Shown here: piece after piece, positions 45,268 to 55,014 of the stretch
Numbering within the stretch: the stretch's first letter is position 1
Layout: every line of letters starts with the position of its first letter
Assembly: GCF_900111095.1 (NCBI RefSeq)
Contig: NZ_FOGB01000001.1
Span: 62,001-126,000, forward strand
Direction of reading: 5' to 3'
Length of the DNA: 64,000 bases
Source of the DNA: Amphritea atlantica
GTDB taxonomy: Bacteria > Pseudomonadota > Gammaproteobacteria > Pseudomonadales > Balneatricaceae
Position numbers and translations under genes: made by a program
The notes under the pieces: model-generated
Seen by the model: the letters and a program-made list of their open reading frames with translations, nothing else
Databases searched by the model: none
What the model was told of the DNA's origin: nothing

Positions 45268-45882
45268 CTAGCGGATAAACACCAGGCTTCCGGCGCTGAT
45301 AAACAGTCCGCCACAGACGCGGTTAAAGTGGCGGATATTGCGCTGCTTTTTCAGGGCCGGTGCCAGCACCCGGGCGGCCAGGCCGTATCCCAGTTTACTG
45401 ATCAGATCGAGGACACACCAACTGACCGACATAATCAGCAGTTGGGTCAGTAGTGGACTTTCCTGAGTCATAAACTGCGGCAGAAAGGCGACAAAGAAGA
45501 GAATATCCTTGGGGTTACTGATACCCAGAGTAAATGCCCGCCGGAACATTACACCACGACCACTGTTATTCGTCGTTTCATTCCTGCCGCTTGCCTGGCC
45601 GGCATCCCGCCAGGCCCGGTAGCCCAGCCAGATCAGGTAGGCGGCACCGCAATAACGCAGCAGGGTAAACAGTTGCTCTGAGGCCAGCAGCAACGCCCCC
45701 AGTCCGGTGGCCGAGGCGATCAGCAGAATCAGGGAGGCACTGACACCGCCTAAAAATGCAGGATAGCTGCGGCGGATACCAAAATTCAGACTGTTGGCCA
45801 TCATCAGTAGCGATAGCGGGCCGGGGATCAGGATTACCAGCAGGGCGGCAGAACAGTAAAGTAGCCAGGTGTCCAGGGTCAT
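45268..45882 (-). CDS. LysE/RhtB-family exporter
   Basis: A 204-residue membrane protein of the LysE/RhtB family: six hydrophobic segments, the N-terminal LIPGPLSLLMMANSLNFG with the family's PGP motif, and ISNPKDILFFVAFLPQF in the middle. Such proteins export amino acids or derivatives such as homoserine lactone and threonine. ATG 45882 is preferred because the family start is there; upstream residues include the terminator region of the neighbouring gene. It is in the same direction as the AzgA gene but separated by a terminator. Confidence 0.85.
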   Translation of the reverse strand: MTLDTWLLYCSAALLVILIPGPLSLLMMANSLNFGIRRSYPAFLGGVSASLILLIASATGLGALLLASEQLFTLLRYCGAAYLIWLGYRAWRDAGQASGRNETTNNSGRGVMFRRAFTLGISNPKDILFFVAFLPQFMTQESPLLTQLLIMSVSWCVLDLISKLGYGLAARVLAPALKKQRNIRHFNRVCGGLFISAGSLVFIR

Positions 45883-45908
45883 CTGTTTCTCGTAGGTTAT
45901 TGAGTCAA

Positions 45909-45938
45909 TAAAAAGGCCCTTCCTGAGAAGGGAGGGCC
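45909..45938 (-). terminator. Intrinsic terminator after the AzgA-type permease
   Basis: On the minus strand, GGCCCTCCCTTC and GAAGGGCC pair around TCAG, followed by TTTTTATT. It separates the permease transcript from the LysE gene. Confidence 0.75.
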
Positions 45939-45968
45939 GGTTAAATCTGATCAAAAATTAAGCGCACT

Positions 45969-47417
45969 TTATGGCAGGAAGATAAACTTTGCAACGAATA
46001 TCGCGGTCAGTGCCCAGACGCCGGTGGAGATGCTGGATGCCTTACCGGTAGCCACCTTCATAAAGGTGTAGGTGACAAAACCGATAGCGATACCGTTGGC
46101 GATGGAGAAGGTCAGCGGCATCATGATGGTGGTCATCAGCGCGGGAGCAAATTCGGTCAGATCATCCCAGTCGATACTGGCCAGTGAGCCCATCATCAGC
46201 ATGGCGACATAGATCAGTGCACCATCCACCGCAAAGCCTGGCAGCATCTGCGCCAGCGGCAGCAGGAACAGCCCCAGCAGGAACAGGATACCGATCACCA
46301 CAGCGGTGAGACCGGTACGGCCACCGGCGGCAACTCCTGCTGCAGACTCAACATAGGAGGTGACCGGAGGGCAGCCAAACGCGGTACCGATAACCGAAGA
46401 GATAGAGTCCGCTTTCAGCGATTTGTCCAGCCCCTCGATTTTACCGTTTTCATCCTGCAGGTTAGCTCGCTGAGCAACCCCCATCAGGGTGCCGGCGGTA
46501 TCGAAGATATTCACGAAGAGGAAGGTGATAATCACCGGAATCAACGCGACATCCAACGCGCCGATAATATCCAGCTGCATAAAGACGGGTCCGAGATCAC
46601 TAAAGTTGGGTACCGCGATCAGACCGTTTTCAGGCCAGGCCATAAAGCCAGAGGCGGGTGCTCTGTCTGAGGTTACACTGAAAAACTCATGGGGAAGTAC
46701 TGCCGACATCAGGAAGGCGATCGCAGTGGTAATGGCGATACCGATAATGACAGAACCAAAAACACGGCGATAGCTGAGGATACAGATCAGCAGAAAACTC
46801 AGCAGCCCCAGTGCGGGGGCTTCCGGACCGAAGGGACCAAAACCGAAGTGGGTCAGGTCTGCCAGAGCAACCACATTGTCGGCGTTGGGTACGATCAGGC
46901 CGGTAAAGCGCAGGCCGATAAAGCCGAGGAACAGTCCTACACCGGCGGTCATCGCCAGACGCAGGCTTAGAGGGATACTTTCCAGCATCCACTCTCTTAA
47001 ACGGGTGACACTCATCAGCACGAACAGCACCCCGGAGAGGAATACCGCCCCCAGGGCGATCTGCCAGCTGTAGTTCATCTCCAGCACAACGGTGAAGGTA
47101 AAGAAGGCGTTCAGGCCCATGCCGGGTGCCAGACCAATAGGCCAGTTGGCATAAAGCCCCATGAAAATAGTGGCGATGGCAGCACCGATACAGGTGGCCA
47201 GAAACAGACCATCAAACGGCATGCCTGTTTTCGACATGATGATGGGGTTAAGAAACATAATATAGGACATGGTGACGAAGGTGGTCAGGCCTGCGATCAT
47301 CTCTGTCCGAAGATTGGTTTTATGTTCGCTGAGTTTAAAAAAACGGTCCAGAAACGTGCGCTTTTGAGACGCCGACGGTGAATCCATCGTGGCGGTATCG
47401 AGTTGTATGTTTTCCAC
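45969..47417 (-). CDS. AzgA-type purine permease (adenine/guanine/hypoxanthine)
   Basis: A 482-residue permease of the AzgA branch of NCS2 transporters, with about 12-13 hydrophobic segments. Family signatures are IGLAPGMGLNAFFTF near residue 100, VNIFDTAGTLMGVA in the middle and SYVESAAGVAAGGRTGLT. E. coli relatives (GhxP, AdeP) import guanine/hypoxanthine or adenine by proton symport. GTG start with AGGAG upstream. The purine palindrome TTGTATACAA lies 144 bases upstream; a GntR regulator is divergent from it and guanine deaminase and xdh genes lie beyond, so guanine or hypoxanthine is the likely cargo. Confidence 0.9.
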   Translation of the reverse strand: MENIQLDTATMDSPSASQKRTFLDRFFKLSEHKTNLRTEMIAGLTTFVTMSYIMFLNPIIMSKTGMPFDGLFLATCIGAAIATIFMGLYANWPIGLAPGMGLNAFFTFTVVLEMNYSWQIALGAVFLSGVLFVLMSVTRLREWMLESIPLSLRLAMTAGVGLFLGFIGLRFTGLIVPNADNVVALADLTHFGFGPFGPEAPALGLLSFLLICILSYRRVFGSVIIGIAITTAIAFLMSAVLPHEFFSVTSDRAPASGFMAWPENGLIAVPNFSDLGPVFMQLDIIGALDVALIPVIITFLFVNIFDTAGTLMGVAQRANLQDENGKIEGLDKSLKADSISSVIGTAFGCPPVTSYVESAAGVAAGGRTGLTAVVIGILFLLGLFLLPLAQMLPGFAVDGALIYVAMLMMGSLASIDWDDLTEFAPALMTTIMMPLTFSIANGIAIGFVTYTFMKVATGKASSISTGVWALTAIFVAKFIFLP

Positions 47418-47560
47418 AACTTTAACTCCTGATTTGGGGTGTCACCCATTTTATTTTTATGGAGGCAGTCAACGGAAGGGGTAGCTGCCGGGTTGTTGTG
47501 TTTCATTCCCTGGAAATATAACGCGTCCTGAGTAATATTGTGCTTGTATTCATACTATAA

Positions 47561-47570
47561 TTGTATACAA
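47561..47570. promoter_or_regulatory. TTGTATACAA palindrome upstream of the AzgA permease
   Basis: A perfect match to the recurrent purine-cluster palindrome, between the permease and the GntR gene. Confidence 0.65.
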
Positions 47571-47739
47571 AAAAGTCAACCCAAAAGTCAGGTTTTTGGA
47601 TTTTGCTAGTTTTATTATATGAAATTGTTTTGTCAGCCGGGTATCGAACGTAGCAGAGAAACTGCTGGAGCAGACGTTAAATCAACCTGTCTGAACAAAC
47701 CTTGATGTGATGAGGTTGAGGCAAGCATAATATTGATTA

Positions 47740-47769
47740 TGTGTACAAAATAACCACTTTTGTGTACTA
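47740..47769. promoter_or_regulatory. Two variant palindromes upstream of the GntR gene
   Basis: ATGTGTACAA (47740-47749) and TTGTGTACTA (47760-47769) each match the TTGTATACAA core at eight of ten bases, with centres 21 bases apart (two helical turns). The position suggests autoregulation. Confidence 0.55.
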
Positions 47770-47850
47770 TCGAATCACGTTTACGATCAAAATGTTATGG
47801 CTGTTTCCCGATCTGCTTTTGACCGCTAACCCGGAGTTAATGAGGCTTAA

Positions 47851-48579
47851 ATGAGTCAGATATCTGAGCTAAAAAAGAGTGATACCAAAAGGGATGGTAA
47901 AAAGACCCAGGATGATATTGTCTACGCACATATCTTTGATGCGATTCTGGAACAGCGCCTCTCTCCCGGCACCAAGCTGAATGAGGAATCATTGGGTGAA
48001 ATCTTTGGTGTCAGCCGCACCATTATTCGTCGGGCGCTATCCCGCCTGGGGTATGAGCAGGTGGTGGTTTTAAGGCCTAACCGTGGTGCCGTGGTGGCTT
48101 GTCCGACCATAGAAGAGGCCCGGCAGATCGTGTTTGCCCGCCGGGTGGTCGAGAAGGCGGTTATGGAGCTGGTGTGTGATAATGCCCAGAAGAAACAGCT
48201 GGAGCAGCTGAGACAGATGGTGCGGGATGAGCAGGCCTGCTTTGATCGTGGTGACCGGGGGGCGGGTATCCGGTTATCCGGTGAGTTTCATCTGCTGCTG
48301 GCTGAGATTGCGAATAATCCACCGCTGCTGAGTTTTCAACGCAGTCTGGTGTCGCTCTGTTCACTGATTATTGCCCAGTATGAAAGCGGGGCTAAGTCTC
48401 ACTGTTCCTATGATGAGCACTTTGAGCTGATCGATGCCATTGCCGGGAAAGACAAACCCAGGGCGGTAAGCCTGATGATGCATCACCTCGATCATATTGA
48501 GGAGAAGCTGAGTCTGGATGATGAGATCGCTACCGATGATCTGAAGGCGATCTTCTCCCATGTCCGTAATCCGAGATGA
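47851..48579 (+). CDS. GntR-family (FCD) regulator, probable purine-pathway regulator
   Basis: A 242-residue protein. The N-terminal GntR winged helix (VYAHIFDAILEQRLSPGTKL, then GVSRTIIRRALSRL) is followed by an FCD ligand domain from about residue 95 (EARQIVFARRVVEKAVMELV, HCSYDEHFELIDAI; His residues typical for the metal site in FCD proteins). It lies in the middle of the purine genes, like HpxS in Klebsiella. GntR/FCD regulators of this group bind TNGTNNACNA palindromes, and TTGTATACAA recurs at purine promoters here. The effector may be a pathway intermediate such as urate or allantoin; that is unknown. Confidence 0.85.
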   Translation: MSQISELKKSDTKRDGKKTQDDIVYAHIFDAILEQRLSPGTKLNEESLGEIFGVSRTIIRRALSRLGYEQVVVLRPNRGAVVACPTIEEARQIVFARRVVEKAVMELVCDNAQKKQLEQLRQMVRDEQACFDRGDRGAGIRLSGEFHLLLAEIANNPPLLSFQRSLVSLCSLIIAQYESGAKSHCSYDEHFELIDAIAGKDKPRAVSLMMHHLDHIEEKLSLDDEIATDDLKAIFSHVRNPR

Positions 48580-48607
48580 TTGCTGGTTTCTCACGCTTGT
48601 CGAGCTC

Positions 48608-48663
48608 TGCGGTTAAGTATTGTTAACGCTTTGCCAGATTTGGCAAAGTGTTAACCGCAGAAT
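48608..48663. other. Long inverted repeat after the GntR gene
   Basis: CTGCGGTTAA at the left, with ACGCTTTGCC and GGCAAAGTGTTAACCGCAG, makes a long imperfect hairpin directly before the terminator. It may stabilise the mRNA end. Confidence 0.5.
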
Positions 48664-48665
48664 GT

Positions 48666-48699
48666 AAAAAAGGCTGATCTTTCACGATCAGCCTTTTTT
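48666..48699. terminator. Bidirectional terminator between the GntR gene and guaD
   Basis: AAAAAAGGCTGATC pairs with GATCAGCCTTTTTT around TTTCAC. It serves both the GntR gene on one strand and the xdh-guaD operon on the other. Confidence 0.85.
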
Positions 48700-48717
48700 A
48701 TTACTCAACGGCAGTGT

Positions 48718-50028
48718 TTAGTGTCGGTTATATACCGGCTCTCCCATGGAGAAGGTATGTTTGATCATCCGGTCATCACCCAGCGTCATCATCACAAACA
48801 GACGTTCCTCAATTGTCTTTGTCTGTGCCATACGGTAGCTCAGCAGCGGTGTGGCCTGATAGTCCAGCACCACAAAGTCGGCTTCACTGCCGGGCTCCAG
48901 GCTACCGATCTGATGATCGAGATGCAGCGCCCGGGCGCCGCCCAGTGTGGCTAGGTAGAAGGACTTGTACGGATGTAGTCTGACGCCCTGCAACTGCATC
49001 ACTTTATAAGCTTCATTGAGGGTTTGCAGGATCGAGAAGCTGGTGCCGGCACCGACATCGGTACCCAGTCCCACTTTGACTTTGTGCTGCTCTGCCTGGG
49101 GCAGGTTAAACAGCCCGCTGCCGAGGAACAGGTTGGAGGTGGGGCAGAATGCGATGGCTGAGCCGGTTTCACTGAGACGCGCACACTCCTCATCGCACAG
49201 ATGCACACCATGGGCAAATACCGAGCGCTCACCCAGTAGCTGGTGGTGATCATACACATCAAGATAGCCGTTTTGTTGCGGGAACAGCTCTTTAACCCAC
49301 TCGATCTCATTTCTGTTTTCCGACAGGTGGGTGTGCATATAGAGGCCGTCATACTCCTTGAGTAACTGGCCGGCCAGGTCCAGCTGCTCCGGTGAGCTGG
49401 TAGGGGCAAAACGGGGGGTGACCGCATAGTGCAGACGGCCTTTACCATGCCAGCGTTCGATCAGAGCTTTACTCTCTTCGTAGCTGCCGCGAGGGGTATC
49501 GGTGAGCGCTTCGGGGGCGTTGCGATCCATCATCACCTTACCGGCAATCATACGCAGGTTGCGCTGCTCCGCTTTGCTGAAGAGGGCGTCAACTGATTCC
49601 GGGTGCACAGTGCCAAATACCAGTGCAGTGGTGGTGCCGTTTCGAAGTAATTCGGTCAGGAAGATATCAGCGACCTCGTCAGCATGCTGACGGTCGGCAA
49701 ACTGTTGTTCAGCCGGGAAGGTGTAGTTTTCCAGCCAGTCCAGTAACTGCTCGCCGTAGGAGGCGATCATGCCCGTTTGCGGGTAATGGATGTGGGTGTC
49801 GATAAACCCCGGGGTGATCAGTGCATTCGGGTAATGCTTGATTTCACAGCCCTGCGGTAGCTCTGGTAACAGGTCCGTGGCGTGTCCCAGTGCGCTGATT
49901 TTACCGTTCTCAACCAGCATCAGGCCATCTTCAAAATAGCGGATGCTGTCGGTTAAACCGATCTCAGCGGGGTCGCCCAGGCTGTCCAGCATAGCGGCAC
50001 GGTAAGCGATTGCGGTGTTTTGTGTCAT
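48718..50028 (-). CDS. guaD: Guanine deaminase
   Basis: A 436-residue amidohydrolase with the guanine-deaminase signature set: GFIDTHIHYPQTGMIAS (metal histidines), YTFPAEQQFAD, MHTHLSENRNEIEWVKE, FAHGVHLCDEE, and GLGTDVGAGTSFSILQTL. It deaminates guanine to xanthine, feeding XdhABC. ATG 50028 was chosen over ATG 50058, which has no ribosome site. It is the last gene of the xdhA-xdhB-xdhC-guaD run. Confidence 0.93.
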   Translation of the reverse strand: MTQNTAIAYRAAMLDSLGDPAEIGLTDSIRYFEDGLMLVENGKISALGHATDLLPELPQGCEIKHYPNALITPGFIDTHIHYPQTGMIASYGEQLLDWLENYTFPAEQQFADRQHADEVADIFLTELLRNGTTTALVFGTVHPESVDALFSKAEQRNLRMIAGKVMMDRNAPEALTDTPRGSYEESKALIERWHGKGRLHYAVTPRFAPTSSPEQLDLAGQLLKEYDGLYMHTHLSENRNEIEWVKELFPQQNGYLDVYDHHQLLGERSVFAHGVHLCDEECARLSETGSAIAFCPTSNLFLGSGLFNLPQAEQHKVKVGLGTDVGAGTSFSILQTLNEAYKVMQLQGVRLHPYKSFYLATLGGARALHLDHQIGSLEPGSEADFVVLDYQATPLLSYRMAQTKTIEERLFVMMTLGDDRMIKHTFSMGEPVYNRH

Positions 50029-50070
50029 GCGGGTTCTCTGTTGTACATCATTTATCATTTGCTGGCCGCT

Positions 50071-50907
50071 TCAGATGGCCAGACGATCAACCACAGTGGT
50101 TGCTGACGTCGTGGTTGTCGCGTTACGTCCGCTGTTGAATCCAGCGTTGTAGTGGGCGATGATCTCTCCGGCCACCGATACAGCGATCTCGGCGGGCAGC
50201 TTGCCTTTGACCTCGGCAATACCCATTGGGCAGGTCATCCGATCGATCTGTTCGCTGTTGAAACCTTTTGCCTGCAGCCGGTGGATAAACTTGTTACGTT
50301 TGGTTTGCGAGCCGATTAGTCCAAAGTAGCTGAAGTCATTTCGCTTCAGTATCGCTTCAGTGAGTTCCTGATCCAACTGGTGGTTGTGGGTCATGACGAT
50401 AAAGTAACTGCCAGCAGGTTGCTTCTCGACTTCATCCACCGGGAACTCGTTGACCACTTTCTCCACTCCTTCAGGGATGCTGGCTGGAAACTCATCCTCA
50501 CGGGCATCAACCCAGCGGATTTTGCAGGGCAGGCTGGCCAGTATCGGTATCAGCGCCCGGCCAACATGACCGGCACCGAACAGGGTGATTTTGACTATAT
50601 CAGTGTTCATCGGCTCAAACAGCAGTGTTGTGGCGCCGCCGCAGCACTGTCCCAGGCTGGCCCCCAGGGAGAAGCGTTCCAGCCTCGGTTGTGTCTGTTG
50701 TTCCTGCAGTAGCTTACGGGCGATTTTGATCGCCTTATACTCCAGATGTCCACCGCCGATGGTGTCAAACTGCTGTGCTTCGCTGACGATCATCTTGGCG
50801 CCGGCGTTGCGCGGGGTTGACCCGCGCTCCTCCACCACCGTGATGATAACCGCCGGAGTGGCATCGGCTTCAATCTGGCTTAGTGCTCTGATCCATGCTG
50901 TGTTCAT
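50071..50907 (-). CDS. xdhC: Xanthine dehydrogenase accessory protein XdhC
   Basis: A 278-residue protein of the XdhC/CoxI family: VVEERGSTPRNAGAKMIV near the N-terminus, SLGQCCGGATTLLFEP with the paired cysteines that hold the molybdenum cofactor, LTLFGAGHVGRALIPIL as a Rossmann motif, and GLIGSQTKRNKF. It delivers sulfurated molybdenum cofactor to the XdhB subunit. It lies 25 bases after xdhB with a good GGAG site. Confidence 0.93.
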   Translation of the reverse strand: MNTAWIRALSQIEADATPAVIITVVEERGSTPRNAGAKMIVSEAQQFDTIGGGHLEYKAIKIARKLLQEQQTQPRLERFSLGASLGQCCGGATTLLFEPMNTDIVKITLFGAGHVGRALIPILASLPCKIRWVDAREDEFPASIPEGVEKVVNEFPVDEVEKQPAGSYFIVMTHNHQLDQELTEAILKRNDFSYFGLIGSQTKRNKFIHRLQAKGFNSEQIDRMTCPMGIAEVKGKLPAEIAVSVAGEIIAHYNAGFNSGRNATTTTSATTVVDRLAI

Positions 50908-50931
50908 GGCAAGGCTCCTGCGATTTTCGCT

Positions 50932-53325
50932 TCAGGTGGTTATCTCAGCCGCCGGGGCCGGGTTATGCTGCGTTTGTTGCTGCTGCATATCATGGACCGC
51001 CCAGAGCACCCGTTCGGGGGTTGCCGGTGCATCCAGTGCCGGGCTGCTGCGATAGTCCCCAATGCTGGCGATGGCGTCTTTAATGGCGCAGAATACCGAG
51101 ATTCCCAGCATAAAGGGGGGTTCTCCCACCGCTTTAGAATGGAACACGGTGTCTTCGCGGTTTTTACGGTTTTCTACCAGTCGGACACGGAAATCGATCG
51201 GCATATCGGTGATCGCAGGAATTTTGTATCCGGCCGGGCCTGAGGTCATCAGACGTCCCTGATCGTTCCACACCAGTTCCTCTGTTGTCAGCCAGCCGGC
51301 ACCCTGCACGAATGCCCCTTCAACCTGACCAATATCGATGGCCGGGTTCAGCGATGCACCTACATCATGAAGAATATCAACCCGCAGAATTTTGTATTCA
51401 CCGGTGAGGGTATCGATCACCACTTCGCTGCAGGCCGCGCCATAGGCAAAGTAGTAGAAAGGACGGCCACTGGCTTTTTCCCGGTCATAGAATATCTTAG
51501 GTGTGCGATAGAAACCGGTGCTGGAGAGCGAGATCTGATTGAAATAGGCCAGCTGAATAAAGTCAGCGAAGGGCATCAGTTGATCCCGGATCCGCACGTG
51601 ATTATTACGAAACTCAACATCCTCTTCGGTCACGTTAAAGTGACGGGCGGCAAACTCTACCAGACGCTGTTTGATGGTACGGGCTGCGTTCTGCGCTGCT
51701 TTACCGTTCAGGTCAGCGCCGGATGAGGCGGCTGTCGGTGAGGTGTTGGGCACTTTCTCAGTATTGGTGGCGGTGATCTGAATGTTGTTAAAGTCCACCT
51801 GGAACTCTTCTGCGACGATCTGCGCAACCTTGGTGTTCAGCCCCTGTCCCATCTCGGTACCCCCGTGATTAAGGTGGATGCTGCCATCGGTGTAGATATG
51901 GATCAGGGCGCCGGCCTGGTTGAGGAAGGTGGCCGTGAAGGAGATGCCAAATTTGACCGGTGTCAGCGCCAGCCCCTTTTTCAGGAATGGACTGCTGGCA
52001 TTGTATGCCTTAATCTCCCGGCGCCGCTGGTGGTAATCGCTGCTCTGCTCAAGATCGGCCAGCATTTCGGGCAGCACATTATCCTCCACTTTCTGGTAGT
52101 AGTGGGTGGTGTCGCGACCCTCATCACCGTAGAGGTTAAGCTTGCGCACCTCCAGAGGGTCTTTTCCCAGTGTGCGGGCGATCTCATCGAGAATGATTTC
52201 CGGCATGATCAGCCCCTGTGGGCCACCAAAGCCGCGATAGGCGGTATTCGATGCGGTGTTGGTTTTGCAGCGATAACCGGTGATAGTGGCATCACCCAGG
52301 TAATAACTGTTATCGCTGTGGAACATCGCCCGGTCGACAATTGAGTCGGACAGGTCGGGGGAGTTACCGCAGTTGCCCGCCAGCTTCATTTCGCAGCCGG
52401 TGATCATACCGTTATCGTCAAAGCCAACGTCATACTGGTTGAAGAAGGGATGACGCTTACCGGTCATCATCATATCTTCCATACGGGGCAGACGCATCTT
52501 GGCGGGGCGACCGGTGAGTCTGGCTACCACGGCGGCGATGCAGGCAGGTCCCGCCGCCTGAGTCTCTTTACCACCAAAGCCGCCGCCCATGCGACGCATA
52601 TCGATCTGCACCTTGTTAAAGGGGATGTCGAGTACCTCAGCCACCAGTTTCTGAACCTCTGTGGGGTTCTGGGTGGAGGAGTAGACGATCATGCCGCCAT
52701 CTTCGGTGGGCACAACTGAGGATATCTGGGTTTCCAGATAGAAATGCTCCTGACCTCCAATATGCACGCTGCCGGAGATACGGTGTTTTGCAGAGGCCAG
52801 CGCAGCGGCAGAATCACCCCGTTGATGGGTGTGCGGATCGCTGACAAAGTGGTTGTTTCGCAGAGCCTGTTCAACCGACAGCACCGGTTCCAGCTCTTCA
52901 TACTCGACAATGGCGGCCATCGCTGCTTTGCGGGCGGTTTCGTGGTCATTGGCGGCCACCGCCAGTAACGGCTGACCATAATACTCCACCAGATCTTCAA
53001 CCAGCAGCGGGTCTCCGGGTTTCAGTGCGCCGATATCTTTTATACCGGGGATATCCTCAGCGGTGATCGCAATGGCAACCCCAGGAAATTCATAGCAGGG
53101 GCTGGTGTCGATGCGGGTGATCCGGGCGTGGGCCTTTTCAGACATCCGCGCATAGATATGTAACTGATTGGGAAACTCAAGCCGGTCATCGATATAGATC
53201 GCTTCACCGCTGACCTGCTTTGCCGCGCTTTCATGTTTAACGCTGCGGCCAACGCCGGTATTCAGATCCTGTTTCGTCAGTTCCAGCATCTCTTCATAGC
53301 TGGCTTTTTTCTTATGATCAGACAT
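50932..53325 (-). CDS. xdhB: Xanthine dehydrogenase, molybdopterin-binding subunit
   Basis: A 797-residue protein. The N-terminal aldehyde-oxidase hammerhead domain (KQVSGEAIYIDDRLEFPNQL) is followed by the molybdenum-binding domains. The glutamine/arginine regions RRMGGGFGGKET and TAYRGFGGPQGL are present, as are GGTEMGQGLNTK and the catalytic glutamate in VGEPPFML near the end. It oxidises hypoxanthine and xanthine to urate with XdhA. It overlaps xdhA by 8 bases. The length is typical of the bacterial two-subunit type. Confidence 0.95.
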   Translation of the reverse strand: MSDHKKKASYEEMLELTKQDLNTGVGRSVKHESAAKQVSGEAIYIDDRLEFPNQLHIYARMSEKAHARITRIDTSPCYEFPGVAIAITAEDIPGIKDIGALKPGDPLLVEDLVEYYGQPLLAVAANDHETARKAAMAAIVEYEELEPVLSVEQALRNNHFVSDPHTHQRGDSAAALASAKHRISGSVHIGGQEHFYLETQISSVVPTEDGGMIVYSSTQNPTEVQKLVAEVLDIPFNKVQIDMRRMGGGFGGKETQAAGPACIAAVVARLTGRPAKMRLPRMEDMMMTGKRHPFFNQYDVGFDDNGMITGCEMKLAGNCGNSPDLSDSIVDRAMFHSDNSYYLGDATITGYRCKTNTASNTAYRGFGGPQGLIMPEIILDEIARTLGKDPLEVRKLNLYGDEGRDTTHYYQKVEDNVLPEMLADLEQSSDYHQRRREIKAYNASSPFLKKGLALTPVKFGISFTATFLNQAGALIHIYTDGSIHLNHGGTEMGQGLNTKVAQIVAEEFQVDFNNIQITATNTEKVPNTSPTAASSGADLNGKAAQNAARTIKQRLVEFAARHFNVTEEDVEFRNNHVRIRDQLMPFADFIQLAYFNQISLSSTGFYRTPKIFYDREKASGRPFYYFAYGAACSEVVIDTLTGEYKILRVDILHDVGASLNPAIDIGQVEGAFVQGAGWLTTEELVWNDQGRLMTSGPAGYKIPAITDMPIDFRVRLVENRKNREDTVFHSKAVGEPPFMLGISVFCAIKDAIASIGDYRSSPALDAPATPERVLWAVHDMQQQQTQHNPAPAAEITT

Positions 53326-54757
53326 ATGCAGTTACCCGTGTTTCAACTTCTGGGGATTCGATCTCAACAAAGTAGCGGGTCAGCATGTTGCCAGCGACCT
53401 GCATGCGATACTCCTTTGAGGCGCGGAAATCTGAGATCGGACTGAAATCCTGTTGCAGCGCCTGTTTGGCCTGTTCGATCGTTGCCATCGTCCAGGGAGC
53501 GCCTGCCAACGCCTGTTCGCAGAGGCTGGCACGCTTCGGAATTGCGGCCATACCACCAAATGCGATGCGGGCCGATTCAATGATGCCGTTGCTGATTTTC
53601 AGGTTAAAGCAACCCAGCACAGCAGATATATCATCGTCGATGCGTTTGGAGATCTTATAGCTGCGGAACGTGCCATTGTCCGCCGCCCGGGGGACGATCA
53701 CTTTTTCGATAAACTCACCCGGTTGCTGGTCGGTGACCTTATAGTCGATGAAGTAGTCCTGCAGATCGATGGTGCGAACTGAGTTACCCTTTCTCAGTAC
53801 CAGTTTTGCGTCCAGCGCGATCAGCGCCGGAGGGGAATCACCAATCGGCGATGCGTTACCGATATTGCCCCCCAGGGTACCCTGATTGCGGATCTGCAGC
53901 GAAGCAAAGCGGTGCAGCAGGGCGCCAAAGTCGGGGTAATCGTTATTCAGGGCGTGGTAGCAGTTGCTCAGGGAGGCGCTGGCACCCAGCTCGATCTGTT
54001 CATCGGTAACACTGATCTGTTTCAGCCCGGCGATATCACCAATATAGATCAGCGTCTCTATTGCCCGGTGAAACTGGGTGACTTCGAGAGCCAGATCGGT
54101 GCCGCCAGCCAGCAGCCGGGCATCGGGATACTGCTCTAACAGGTTTGATAGTTCTGCCACCGTGGTCGGGTTAAAGGATCGTTTAGTGCCGTCACTCAGT
54201 TCGGCTTGTTGCGTGGGTTGTATCTCCCGCAGTCTGGCAACTGTGGCATTCTGTTCCGTGCTGAAACTGTCAGGTGTGGCATCCACATACATCTTTTCAG
54301 CGGCCTCTACGATCGGGCGATAACCGGTGCAGCGACACAGGTTGCCCGCCAGTGCTTCATTGATCACCTCTTTGTCAGGATGGGTGATATTCTTGCCCAG
54401 TGCGAACATCGACATAACGATGCCCGGAGTACAGAAACCACACTGACTGCCGTGGCAGTCGACCATCGCCTGTTGGGCCGGATGCAGCGCAGATCCCTGT
54501 TTGAGGTCCTCAACGGTTATCAGTTGCTTACCGTTCAGGGCGGAGACAAAGGTCAGACAGGAATTGAGGCTTTTATAGCGGATACGGTCGCCATCCAGCT
54601 CCCCCACTACCACGGTGCAGGCGCCACAGTCGCCTGATGCACAACCCTCTTTAGTGCCCGTCCTGCCGGATTCGGAACGCAGGTAATTGAGTACCGTCAT
54701 ATTGGGGTCTAGCTGCTGCTCGACCCGCAGTTCCCTGTTGAGTAAGAACCTGATCAA
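53318..54757 (-). CDS. xdhA: Xanthine dehydrogenase, iron-sulfur and FAD subunit
   Basis: A 479-residue protein. Two [2Fe-2S] clusters are visible: CASGDCGACTVV with SLNSCLTF near residues 38-65, and CGFCTPGIVMS with LCRCTGYRPI around 105-145. The FAD domain (LLAGGTDLALEV, NQGTLGGNIGNASPIGD) and CO-dehydrogenase flavoprotein C-terminal domain follow. Electrons from XdhB pass through it to NAD+. It starts with TTG after AGGAGG. First gene of the operon; the 600 bases upstream hold two TTGTATACAA-type sites. Confidence 0.95.
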   Translation of the reverse strand: MIRFLLNRELRVEQQLDPNMTVLNYLRSESGRTGTKEGCASGDCGACTVVVGELDGDRIRYKSLNSCLTFVSALNGKQLITVEDLKQGSALHPAQQAMVDCHGSQCGFCTPGIVMSMFALGKNITHPDKEVINEALAGNLCRCTGYRPIVEAAEKMYVDATPDSFSTEQNATVARLREIQPTQQAELSDGTKRSFNPTTVAELSNLLEQYPDARLLAGGTDLALEVTQFHRAIETLIYIGDIAGLKQISVTDEQIELGASASLSNCYHALNNDYPDFGALLHRFASLQIRNQGTLGGNIGNASPIGDSPPALIALDAKLVLRKGNSVRTIDLQDYFIDYKVTDQQPGEFIEKVIVPRAADNGTFRSYKISKRIDDDISAVLGCFNLKISNGIIESARIAFGGMAAIPKRASLCEQALAGAPWTMATIEQAKQALQQDFSPISDFRASKEYRMQVAGNMLTRYFVEIESPEVETRVTAYV

Positions 54758-54980
54758 GGTGGACCTCCTGTTTTTAGGTTTTATCTTTATGGAGTTTAGT
54801 TCGGATTTTAGCCATTAAATTAAAACCTGACTTTTAAGTCAACTTATTTGCAGCTCACTGATCTGCAATCCAGCGGTTTTGCCTATGGTATTTACCTGCT
54901 GGTTTGAATAAATGCGGGAGATTGTTCTGTGGTGGGTGTGAAATATAGCTGGAATATCTGTAATAAATAAAAAGAGTATT
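54758..54980. other. xdhA leader region
   Basis: No gene is seen between xdhA and the operator pair at 54981. Several minus-strand frames here are short, low in GC and lack ribosome sites. The region should contain the xdhA transcription start. Confidence 0.4.
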
Positions 54981-55014
54981 TTGTATACCTTTATTGTATT
55001 GTTATTGTATACAA
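54981..55014. promoter_or_regulatory. Paired palindromes upstream of xdhA
   Basis: TTGTATACAA (55005-55014) is perfect and TTGTATACCT (54981-54990) matches at eight bases; the centres are 24 bases apart. They lie about 230-255 bases upstream of the xdhA start and 350 bases before the divergent permease. Confidence 0.62.
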